From Streptomyces calvus (GTDB taxonomy: Bacteria > Actinomycetota > Actinomycetes > Streptomycetales > Streptomycetaceae), in NCBI RefSeq assembly GCF_006782915.1, contig NZ_VCNP01000027.1, positions 21,422 through 85,421 of the forward strand: DNA of 64,000 bases. The letters run 5' to 3'. Both the position numbers and the translations under genes were made by a program. Positions 55,315 through 62,948 of this stretch are shown here, piece by piece; position 1 is the stretch's first letter, and every line of letters begins with the position of its first letter. The notes under the pieces are model-generated. The model had not been told where the DNA came from. It saw only the letters and a program-made list of their open reading frames with translations, and made no database searches.

Positions 55315-56213
55315 GGCGGTTTCGTTTGGATCATCGGGTGGACCAGAGGAAGATGCCTGCGATGTGGAGTCCGGCCAAGTAGATGGTGGCGGTCTTCTCG
55401 TAGCGGGTGGCGATGCCGCGCCACTGCTTGAGGCGGTTGATGCACCGTTCGACGGTGTTGCGTTGCTTGTATGCCTCCCGGTCGAAGGCCGGTGGTCTGC
55501 CGCCGGCCTGTCCGCGCCGTTTCCGGTTGGCCTGCTGGTCGGCCCGTTCCGGGATCACCGCGCGGATGCCGCGTTTGCGCAGGTGGTCACGGATCTCGCG
55601 GGAGGAGTACGCCTTGTCGGCCAGGACCAGGTCCGGCCTGGTGCGAGGCCGTCCGCGAGGTCGGGGAACGCGCAAGCGGGCCATGACGTCCGTGAAGGCG
55701 GGAGCGTCGCCGGCTTGGCCGGCGGTGAGAACGAACGCGAGTGGTCGGCACCGGCCGTCGGCCACGAGGTGGATCTTCGTGGTCAGTCCGCCGCGGGATC
55801 GGCCGATGGCATGGTCACCCGGCTCGCCGGCCGGGGCCCCTTTTTGCGGGCCCCCGCCGCATGCTGGTGAGCCCGCACGATCGTGGAGTCCACCGAGACG
55901 GCCCAGTCCAGGTCCTCGTCCGCGTCGGCCTGGGCGACCAGGGCGGTGAACACCCGCTCCCAGGTGCCGTCGACGGCCCACATCCGCAACCGGTTGTAGA
56001 CACCCCGCCAGTTGCCGTACTTCTCCGGCAGGTGCACCCACTGCGTCCCGGTCTGGAACTTGTAGGCGATCGCGTCGATCACCTCACGGTGGTCCCGCCA
56101 GCGACCACCACGCTTCGGTGTCCGGTCCGGGAGCAACGGCTCGATCCGCGCCCACTGCGCATCAGTCAACGGCACACCCGGACCAACGACCGACTGATCC
56201 AAACGAAACAGCC
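55315..56213 (-). mobile_element. IS5-family (IS427-like) insertion sequence
   Basis: An 899-base element. The left end is GGCGGTTTCGTTTGGATCA (55315-55333) and the right end TGATCCAAACGAAACAGCC (56195-56213); they are inverted copies differing at one base. The dinucleotide TA flanks both sides (55313-55314 and 56214-56215), the usual target duplication of this subgroup. It carries one transposase in two overlapping frames. The high identity of the ends suggests a recent, probably active insertion. Confidence 0.9.
55331..56202 (-). CDS. IS5-family transposase, two frames with a slip site
   Basis: The upstream frame (56202 to 55783) has PLTDAQWARIEPLLPDRTPK and the first catalytic Asp in AVSVDSTIVRAHQH. 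The downstream frame (to the stop at 55331) has the second Asp in VLADKAYSSREI and the Glu motif in RNTVERCINRLKQWRGIATR. They join at 55840-55845, where the coding strand reads AAAAAG followed by GGG; a -1 shift there gives KKGAPAGEPGDHAIGRS, the normal continuation. So frameshifting is likely programmed. The start is uncertain (TTG 56202 is the frame's first). Confidence 0.88.
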
Positions 56214-56911
56214 TAGTACCAGTTGTTGGCCTGCCAGAACGACCAGGCGCCGCAAGGGCTGCCGTAGCGGTCGTTCATGTAGTTGAGGCCCCACTTGATC
56301 TGGGTGGCCGGGTTGGTCTGCCAGTCGGCACCGGCGGAGGCCATCTTGGAGCCCGGGAGTGCCTGGACCAGACCGTAGGCGCCCGAGGAGGGGTTGACGG
56401 CCCGGTAGTTCCACGTGGACTCGTGGTTCACGATGTTGCTGAAGCACTGGAACTGGTCGGCGGGCACCATCTGGCGCGCGATCGCCTGGACCTCGGCGAC
56501 CGTGTACGAAGCCTGGACGGCGATCTCGGAGGCGTCCCGGGCCGCGTCGCGGCTGGCGGCGGCCTTGGCCTCGGCGCGTTCCTTGGCCTCACGCTCCGCC
56601 TTCTCGGCGGCTTCCTTCTTCTTCGCGATGGCGGTCTCGGCGGCGGCCTTGCGAGCGGCCTCCTCCGCGTCCTTCTTCGCGGTCGCGTCCGCGGCGATGG
56701 CCATCGTTTCGGCCTGCTGCGTCAGGGACGCGGTCTGCACCTGGGCCTGCTGGCCCGCGGGGATGTCCGCGAGCAGCGTGGTGCCGTTTGCCGTCGCTTC
56801 GGCGTCGTTCGTTTGCGCGGTGCTGCCCGAGGCAACGCCGACGACGCTTCCGACAGCGGTGACCGCCGTGGCCGAGGCCACTGCGAATCCCCGGACCGAG
56901 ATCCGGCTCAC
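56213..56911 (-). CDS. secreted SLT-like transglycosylase domain protein
   Basis: A 232-residue exported protein. Signal sequence at about 1-38 (VRGFAVASATAVTAVGSVVG), then a long Ala/Lys/Glu coiled-coil region (about 75-140), then a lysozyme-like/SLT domain of about 75 residues: CFSNIVNHESTWNYRAVNPS, GAYGLVQALPGSKM, QIKWGLNYMNDRYGSPC and AWSFWQANNWY, with the catalytic Glu in NHESTW. It should cut glycan strands. The GTG start 56911 has AAGGA six bases upstream. The TAG stop is restored by the IS target duplication. Confidence 0.9.
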   Translation of the reverse strand: MSRISVRGFAVASATAVTAVGSVVGVASGSTAQTNDAEATANGTTLLADIPAGQQAQVQTASLTQQAETMAIAADATAKKDAEEAARKAAAETAIAKKKEAAEKAEREAKERAEAKAAASRDAARDASEIAVQASYTVAEVQAIARQMVPADQFQCFSNIVNHESTWNYRAVNPSSGAYGLVQALPGSKMASAGADWQTNPATQIKWGLNYMNDRYGSPCGAWSFWQANNWY

Positions 56912-57362
56912 ACGGTTTCCTTCCAGCATCGCCCGCTTCGGTGACCCTCGCGGACGCAATCGTGCCCCTGGCACTGGCCTCCCCAACTACGGGTCACGGG
57001 AGGCACGGGCCCGGTGGGCAACTCCCGCGAGGGGAGCGCCGCGTACAGCTCGGGCGGCATACGACGACGCTATGGAGTTGGAACTGTGCTCACTGTGGCG
57101 CCGTACATCCCCCACTGCCTCAAGAGCGCGGGAGGTGCCCCCAGGGGCACGGCTGTGTCGTATGCGGGGCCTGACAGGAGTGAGACTCTGCCGCAACCCG
57201 GCGGTGCAAGGCAATTCCCCGTTGCGTGTGAAAGCTCACATCTCGTTTGGCCCATGGGATTCCCGGAAATCCGCACACGTGCCGACGCCGCCCGGCTAGG
57301 CTTTTCGCCTTTTCCGGACGGCGCCAACTCTTGCGTAACCGATCCTTGTTGGTGCGGTCGGG
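56912..57362. other. 451-base intergenic / long 5' leader
   Basis: Lies between the PhoH-type gene stop and the transglycosylase start, both leftward. Short frames on either strand lack support. Related cell-wall hydrolase genes in Streptomyces often have the c-di-AMP (ydaO) riboswitch here, but I could not match its conserved pieces. The hairpin-rich 57130-57160 part (GCCCCCAGGGGCAC) is the only clear structure. Confidence 0.45.
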
Positions 57363-58688
57363 TCAGATCTGCCCGTCCTCGAGCATTTCCGTCACAAGGG
57401 CGGCGATCTGGGACCTCTCGGACCGGGTCAGGGTGACGTGCGCGAAGAGCGGGTGGCCCTTCAGCTTCTCGACGACGGCGACCACACCGTCATACCGGCC
57501 GACCCTCAGATTGTCGCGCTGGGCGACATCATGGGTCAGAACGACCCGCGAATTGGCCCCGATCCGGGACAGAACGGTCAGCAGGACGTTCCGTTCCAGT
57601 GACTGTGCCTCGTCCACGATCACGAACGCGTCGTGCAGCGAGCGGCCCCGGATGTGGGTGAGCGGCAGGACCTCCAGCATGCCGCGCGCGGTGACCTCCT
57701 CGATGACCTCACGGCTGGTGACCGCCGACAGCGTGTCGAAGACCGCCTGCGCCCAGGGGCTCATCTTCTCGGCCTCGGTACCGGGCAGATAGCCGAGCTC
57801 CTGCCCGCCCACCGCGTACAGCGGACGGAAGACCATCACCTTCTGGTGCTGCCGGCGCTCCAGCACGGCTTCCAGGCCCGCGCACAGCGCCATCGCCGAC
57901 TTGCCGGTGCCGGCCCGGCCGCCCATGGACACGATCCCGACGTCCGGGTCGAGCAGCAGGTCGAGCGCGATCCGCTGCTCGGCGCTGCGGCCCTTGATGC
58001 CGAACGCCTCCCGGTCGCCGCGCACCAGCCGCACATTGCCCTCGGCGGTGACCCGGCCGAGCGCCTTGCCACGCTCGGACTGGATGGTGAGCCCGGTGTG
58101 CACGGGCAGGTGCGCGGCCTCGGGCACGTACACGTGCCCTTCCTCGAAGAGGACGTCCACCTGCTCGCCGGGCAGGGTCAGTTCGGACATCCCGGTCCAG
58201 CCGGAGGCGTCCGTGATGGCCAGTTCCGCGCGGTACTCCTCGGCGAGGAGGCCGACGGAGGACGCCTTGATCCTGAGCGGGAGGTCCTTCGAGACGACGG
58301 TGACGTCGAACCCCTCGGCCTGCAGGTTGCGGGCGACCGCGAGGATGCGGGAGTCGTTGTCCCCCAGGCGGTAGCCGCTGGGCAGCACGCTGGGGTCCGA
58401 GTGGTTGAGCTCGACCCGGACGGTCCCGCCGAGGTCCCCGGTCGGGATGGGGGCGTCGAGACGGCCGTACCGCACCCGGTAGTCGTCCAGCAGGCGCAGC
58501 GCCTGCCGGGCGAAGTAGCCGAGTTCGGGATGGTTCCGCTTGGCCTCCAGTTCCGTGACCACGACGACGGGAAGCACCACTTCGTGCTCGTCGAAGCGGC
58601 TCAGGGCGTTGGGATCGGCCAGCAGGACGCTGGTGTCGAGAACATAGGTGCGCCGGTCGGGCTTGTGGCGCTTTGCGCTGGTCACCAC
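57363..58688 (-). CDS. PIN-PhoH fusion protein (PhoH2-like RNase/ATPase)
   Basis: About 441 residues. The N-terminal PIN domain (about 8-150) has acidic residues in [21 protein letters not shown] and [12 protein letters not shown]. The C-terminal PhoH P-loop ATPase (about 235-435) has Walker [13 protein letters not shown], then [10 protein letters not shown] and [12 protein letters not shown]. In mycobacteria such fusions unwind and cut RNA. There is no antitoxin-like partner gene directly upstream. The GTG start 58688 gives the [18 protein letters not shown]-terminus usual in homologues. Confidence 0.9.
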   Translation of the reverse strand: MVTSAKRHKPDRRTYVLDTSVLLADPNALSRFDEHEVVLPVVVVTELEAKRNHPELGYFARQALRLLDDYRVRYGRLDAPIPTGDLGGTVRVELNHSDPSVLPSGYRLGDNDSRILAVARNLQAEGFDVTVVSKDLPLRIKASSVGLLAEEYRAELAITDASGWTGMSELTLPGEQVDVLFEEGHVYVPEAAHLPVHTGLTIQSERGKALGRVTAEGNVRLVRGDREAFGIKGRSAEQRIALDLLLDPDVGIVSMGGRAGTGKSAMALCAGLEAVLERRQHQKVMVFRPLYAVGGQELGYLPGTEAEKMSPWAQAVFDTLSAVTSREVIEEVTARGMLEVLPLTHIRGRSLHDAFVIVDEAQSLERNVLLTVLSRIGANSRVVLTHDVAQRDNLRVGRYDGVVAVVEKLKGHPLFAHVTLTRSERSQIAALVTEMLEDGQI

Positions 58689-59004
58689 GGAAGGACGTAC
58701 CCCCTCGGATGAGGTCGGGGAGCGACGAGGCGGAGCTGGACCGGTCGACGGCCCCCGTGCACCGCGGGCCGGGGACCGGCCCTGTGCCGCTTCTTCCGTG
58801 CCGTGACCGCACGGTGGGGCTGGTGCAAAGGGCCTCCCGGGCGGACGGCTCCGATGCCGCCCGCTGAGATCCGACGCCCGTGGTTCGGGCGTCGACCTGC
58901 CTGGCTTATTCCCTCGATGGAGGGCGGCCATGCCACGGCATATGACGGCGCCCCGGTGAACAGCGCGTGACGACCGGGGCGGAGAGGGGGAGGCCGGGGC
59001 GGGT
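58689..59004. other. intergenic, no gene seen
   Basis: 316 bases upstream of the leftward PIN-PhoH gene and downstream of uppS. It must contain the PIN-PhoH promoter, but no clear elements stand out. GAGGGGGTACG at about 58694-58704 (minus strand) is the probable ribosome binding region. Confidence 0.4.
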
Positions 59005-59778
59005 TCAGCCGCCGAAGCGCCGGTGGCGGGCGGCGTAGTCGCGCAGTGCGCGCAGGAAGTCGACCTTGCGGAAGGCCGGCCAGAACACCTCGCAGAAGTA
59101 GTACTCCGAATGGGCGGTCTGCCAGAGCATGAAGCCGGAGAGCCGCTGCTCGCCGCTGGTGCGGATGACGAGGTCCGGGTCGGGCTGGGCGCGGGTGTAG
59201 AGGTGACGCCCGATCATGTCGACGTCGACGGCCTCGGCGAGCTCCTGCATCGAGGTGCCCTTCTCGTGCGCCTCGAAGAGCATGGACCGCACGGCGTCGG
59301 CGATCTCCTGGCGCCCGCCGTACCCGATGGCGACGTTGACCACTATGCCGTCGACGTGCGCGGTGGCCGCCTCGGCCTCCTTCAGGGTGGTCTGCATCCC
59401 GGAGGGCAGCAGGTCGGGCGTGCCGACGTGGTGCACGCGCCAGCGGCCGTCGGCGGCGAGGGTGCGGACCACGTCCTCGATGATGCCGAGCAGCGGGACC
59501 AGTTCCTCCTTGGGCCGGTCGAAGTTGTCCGTCGACAGCAGCCAGAGGGTGACGACCTCGACGTCCGTCTCGGAGCACCAGCCGAGGAACTCCTCGATCT
59601 TGTCCGCGCCGGCCCGGTGGCCGTGGACGGTGCTGGAGCCGGCGGCCTTGGCCCAGCGCCGGTTGCCGTCCATGATGACGCCGATGTGCTTGGGCACCTG
59701 AGCGGTGTCCAGGTGGCCTTCCACCCGGCGCGCGTACAGCCTGACCAGCAGGCTCCGCAGCTTGTCGCGCAGGTTCAC
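59005..59778 (-). CDS. uppS: isoprenyl transferase (undecaprenyl diphosphate synthase)
   Basis: Cis-prenyltransferase making the lipid carrier for cell-wall synthesis; about 257 residues from GTG 59778. Signatures are [17 protein letters not shown] (catalytic Asp and phosphate site), [16 protein letters not shown] and [16 protein letters not shown], plus the C-terminal pyrophosphate-binding [20 protein letters not shown] and [17 protein letters not shown] longer frame to 59820 exists, but GGAGGGG fits the GTG better. Confidence 0.94.
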   Translation of the reverse strand: MNLRDKLRSLLVRLYARRVEGHLDTAQVPKHIGVIMDGNRRWAKAAGSSTVHGHRAGADKIEEFLGWCSETDVEVVTLWLLSTDNFDRPKEELVPLLGIIEDVVRTLAADGRWRVHHVGTPDLLPSGMQTTLKEAEAATAHVDGIVVNVAIGYGGRQEIADAVRSMLFEAHEKGTSMQELAEAVDVDMIGRHLYTRAQPDPDLVIRTSGEQRLSGFMLWQTAHSEYYFCEVFWPAFRKVDFLRALRDYAARHRRFGG

Positions 59779-59958
59779 GTGATCGTCAGCCCCTCCGTAC
59801 GGATCGGACAGGCGCGGCACCCGGCCGCGTTCGCGCGGCGAGCGGCCCGGTCTCGGCCGCGGGCGGCACCCGTCCGTGTGGCGGTCCCCGAAAGCCGAAG
59901 CGTACCCCCGCCGGGGCGGGGGTCCCCAAAGTCCGGGGTGGTGCGTTTGTCGGCAGTG

Positions 59959-60660
59959 TCAGAAGTGCGGCGGCGGCACGGCGTTCGTGCGGTGGCGCCG
60001 GAACCACTGGCCCGCCGAGCCCTGGGAGAGCAGGACGACGACGGCGACGGCGCTGCCGAGCGGCAGGATGCCCAACGGGACACCACGTGCCGTCGCACCG
60101 AGGGCGAACAGGATCTGAACGGACGCCAGCACGAGGGAGGTGACGCGCACGCCGTTTCCGGCCGTCGGGTACCGGAAGGCCAGGACGCAGAGCACCGCGG
60201 ACATCAGATACGTGGCGAAGAACCGTCCGGACGCCTCGGCTCCGGCGGCGACGGCGACCAGGACGGTGAGCAGTACCGCGAGCCCCGTCGTCGCGAAGAT
60301 CACGATCTGCGCGGCGCGCACCGGGCCGGGCATGGCCGGCGGCTGGGCCTGGAACTGAGGCGGGTACGGAGACGGGGACGCGTACGGGGGCTGGGGCTGG
60401 GGCTGGTACTGCGGCCAGGACGGGTCGGGGTGGGGCGGGGCGTACGGCGTGCCGCCCTGCGGCGCCGGCGGAGGCGCGGGGTACGGCGGGTGGGGTGCCG
60501 GGGCGGCGGGGGCCTGGCCGTGGGGCTGGCCGCCGTGGGCGGCGGGGCCGGGAGGCGGTACGGGCGGGCCGTACGGGCCCGGTGCGGAGGGCGACACGGG
60601 CGGGCCGTACGGGCCCGGTGCGGGGGGCTGGTGGGGCGGTGTCGGGTGCTCGTTCGACAT
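59959..60660 (-). CDS. Pro-rich membrane protein, unknown
   Basis: A 233-residue protein. The first 115 residues are a Pro/Gly/Tyr/Gln-rich disordered stretch with repeats of PGPYGPPV and PPYPAP. Four hydrophobic helices follow (VRAAQIVIFATTGLAVLLTV; GRFFATYLMSAVLCVLAF; VTSLVLASVQILFALGA; GILPLGSAVAVVVLLSQ). I recognise no named domain; the plan is common in Streptomyces. The start is ATG 60660. Confidence 0.78.
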   Translation of the reverse strand: MSNEHPTPPHQPPAPGPYGPPVSPSAPGPYGPPVPPPGPAAHGGQPHGQAPAAPAPHPPYPAPPPAPQGGTPYAPPHPDPSWPQYQPQPQPPYASPSPYPPQFQAQPPAMPGPVRAAQIVIFATTGLAVLLTVLVAVAAGAEASGRFFATYLMSAVLCVLAFRYPTAGNGVRVTSLVLASVQILFALGATARGVPLGILPLGSAVAVVVLLSQGSAGQWFRRHRTNAVPPPHF

Positions 60661-60730
60661 GCACGGGACCCTATGGCGTGCCGGTGACGGGGCCGGAGCG
60701 GGGGCGGCGGAGCGCGGGCCGGTCGGCGGG

Positions 60731-60772
60731 CAAAAAAACGGGCCGGTCCGTGGGGGGGAGACGGACCGGCCC
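60731..60772 (-). terminator. orphan T-tract terminator upstream of the Pro-rich gene
   Basis: 13-base arms CGGGCCGGTCCGT (60738-60750) and ACGGACCGGCCCG (60760-60772) with a G-rich loop; on the minus strand the stem is followed by seven T (60731-60737). This is the most classic intrinsic terminator in the window. It lies 71 bases before the Pro-rich gene and 340 bases after the methyltransferase stop. Confidence 0.85.
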
Positions 60773-61111
60773 GAGGGGGGGTTTCCACCATAACCCTTCG
60801 TGAGGGATGGTGCGCGCATTGGCGGGCCACAATTACTCTCCGGATTCACCCGGCAACGCCCCGAGGGCCCTGGAACGTGCGATTCCGGGTGTCGGCATGG
60901 CCGAAATACGGCGAAACAGCGTTCCGTCAGTGCGTCGAGGGGACGCTGTGCAGGATGTGACACGGTCGTGCCGACACGACCGCACTCTTCCGGTCATCCC
61001 TCCGACGGGTGACGCCGACGTCATCGTCCGCTTGACCCGGCGGACGAGGCGAGCGGGACGTCCCGGGCACCGCGCAGCCCCTCCCCGCGCTACCGCCCCG
61101 CGCGGCGTCGC
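60773..61111. other. intergenic, no gene seen
   Basis: 339 bases between the T-tract terminator and the methyltransferase stop, less GC-rich than average around 60820-60960. No frame shows codon bias with a ribosome binding site. A leftward non-coding transcript ending at the 60731 terminator is possible. Confidence 0.35.
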
Positions 61112-61918
61112 TCACGGACGGGCGGCGCCGACGGCCGTGGCCTTGCGGGCGTGGAAGAGGTGCCGGGTGCTGTGGGCCACGAAGGCCCCCTCCCTCTCGA
61201 TCCGCTCGTGCAGCGCGCGCAGCCGCGGCAGATGGGCCTCGACGGTGAACCCGGGAACCATCCAGATCACCTTGCGCAGGAAGTGGACGACCGCGGCGAT
61301 GTCGTGGAACTCCATGCGCAGCCGCTCGGCCCGCAGGTCGATGATCTCCAGCCCGGCGGCCTCGGCGGCGCGCCGCTCGCGGTCCGGGTGCCGCGCGGTG
61401 CGCTGCGCGTCCGGCTGCGGTCCGAGGAAGTACTCGACGAGTTCGTAGGCGCTCTGCGGACCGACGTGCTGGGCGAAGTAGGTGCCGCCGTCCTCCAGGA
61501 CGCGGGCGATCTCCGTCCAGTGCGGCCGCACGGGGTGCCGGCTGACGACGAGGTCGAAGGCGCCGTCGGCGAACGGCAGCGGCGCGTCCTCGGGCGTGGC
61601 GACGACGGCGACGCCGTGCGGCCGGAGCAGTTCGGTGGCCTTGCGGACGTTGGGCGGCCAGCCCTCCGTGGCGGCGAGGAGCGGCGGGCGCCGGGGGGCT
61701 CGGCCGAGGGCGAAGTGCAGGACCTCCCCGCCCCCGGTCTGGAGGTCGAGGGCGGCCCGTGCCTCGCCCAGCCGCCGGGCCGCCGCGGTGGCGTACCCCC
61801 AGGAGGGCCGGGCCTCGGTGGCCCGCCCCTCGAACCAGGAGAAGTCCCATCCCTCGGTCGGCACCGAGGCGCCTTCGGCGATGAGGTCTTCGAAGGTGCG
61901 TGTCTGCCTGTCGGACAT
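61112..61918 (-). CDS. class I SAM-dependent methyltransferase
   Basis: A 268-residue cytosolic methyltransferase. The SAM motif I region is ALDLQTGGGEVLHF, an unusual form of the usual DxGxGxG. ATPEDAPLPFADGAFDLVVSRH is the typical acidic loop and motif IV, and VRPHWTEIARVLEDGGTYFAQHVG the post-motif. It resembles the RrmA/UbiE-like proteins widely found in Streptomyces. The substrate is unknown. The start is ATG 61918. Confidence 0.85.
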   Translation of the reverse strand: MSDRQTRTFEDLIAEGASVPTEGWDFSWFEGRATEARPSWGYATAAARRLGEARAALDLQTGGGEVLHFALGRAPRRPPLLAATEGWPPNVRKATELLRPHGVAVVATPEDAPLPFADGAFDLVVSRHPVRPHWTEIARVLEDGGTYFAQHVGPQSAYELVEYFLGPQPDAQRTARHPDRERRAAEAAGLEIIDLRAERLRMEFHDIAAVVHFLRKVIWMVPGFTVEAHLPRLRALHERIEREGAFVAHSTRHLFHARKATAVGAARP

Positions 61919-61986
61919 GGGTCGACGATGCCGGACGGTGCCCGCTCCCGTCGCCCGCTTTTCCGCCCGCGCCCGGTGCGGCCCGT

Positions 61987-62862
61987 TCAGGACACCAGCG
62001 GCCGTACGTCCTCCGCCACGAACCGTACGAAGCCCTCGGGGTCCGGCTCGTCGCTGGTCGGCTGGACGATGACCGAGTCGGCCCCGGCCTCGGCCAGCCG
62101 CTGCACCGCCTCGGCGACGGCCTTGGCGTCCCCGGTGACCCCGGCCCCCGGCTCGTCGCCCGCGCCTTCGGCGATCAGGTCGGCCCGCACCCGCTCCTCG
62201 GCGCCCGCACCGGTGGCGGCGAGCAGATAGACGACGACCTTGTGCGGCCGGTCGTCGCGGCCCGCCGCGGCCCGTCCCTCGTCGATGAGCCGGCGCGCCC
62301 GCCGCACCCCGTCGGGTGAGGTGGCGCAGGTGAGGATGGTCCCGTCGGCGGCCTCGCCGGTGAGCCGTACGGTCCGGGGCCCGGTGGCGCCGGCGAGCAC
62401 CTCGACCGGGGTCTCGGGCGGCCAGTCGAGGGCGACGTCGTCGAGCGTGACGTACCGGCCCCGGCTGGTGACGCGCTCTCCGGCCAACAGCGCGCGCATC
62501 GCGACGAGATGCTCCCGCAGCAGCGTCAGCGGCGACTGGGCGCGCGCCCCGACCTGCCCCATCCAGTCCTGTACGCCGTGTCCGACGCCGAGGACGACGC
62601 GCCCGGGGAACATGCGGTGCAGTCCGGCGGCCTCCATCGCGGTGATCGCCACGTTCCGCAACGGCACCGGCAGCAGCCCGACTCCGACCCGGACCCGCTC
62701 GGTCCATGCCAGCGCGGCCGCCGCGGTCGAGATCCCGCCCTCCCGGAAGCAGTCCTCCCACAGCCAGAGTTCCTCCAGGCCGACGTCGTCGGCGAGCCGC
62801 GCGACGGACCGGAGCCGCTCGGGGGCGAGCTGGGGACGGAAGACTGCGCCGAGTGTGGTCAT
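61987..62862 (-). CDS. LLM-class (F420-dependent) oxidoreductase
   Basis: A 291-residue TIM-barrel flavin/F420 enzyme of the luciferase-like family. Features: LADDVGLEELWLWEDCF, RVRVGVGLLPVPLRN, GRVVLGVGHGVQDWMGQVG, LREHLVAMRALLAGERV and ADGTILTCATSPD. The short TGTPDGV-like N-terminus and the GHGV pattern fit the F420-dependent subgroup common in actinomycetes. The substrate is unknown. ATG 62862 has no strong ribosome binding site. It is upstream of the methyltransferase on the same strand, 68 bases away. Confidence 0.86.
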   Translation of the reverse strand: MTTLGAVFRPQLAPERLRSVARLADDVGLEELWLWEDCFREGGISTAAAALAWTERVRVGVGLLPVPLRNVAITAMEAAGLHRMFPGRVVLGVGHGVQDWMGQVGARAQSPLTLLREHLVAMRALLAGERVTSRGRYVTLDDVALDWPPETPVEVLAGATGPRTVRLTGEAADGTILTCATSPDGVRRARRLIDEGRAAAGRDDRPHKVVVYLLAATGAGAEERVRADLIAEGAGDEPGAGVTGDAKAVAEAVQRLAEAGADSVIVQPTSDEPDPEGFVRFVAEDVRPLVS

Positions 62863-62948
62863 GGCGGTGGTCCTACCCGTGAGGGGGCGGGTGGGTAACC
62901 CCGTGAACGAAGCAGCCGCGGCCGACCGTGCCCCGTACAGCGCCTAGG

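Noticed and set aside
56912..57362. c-di-AMP (ydaO) riboswitch upstream of the transglycosylase gene
   Set aside because: Expected from similar genes in Streptomyces, but I could not find its conserved sequence blocks. A covariance-model search would decide.
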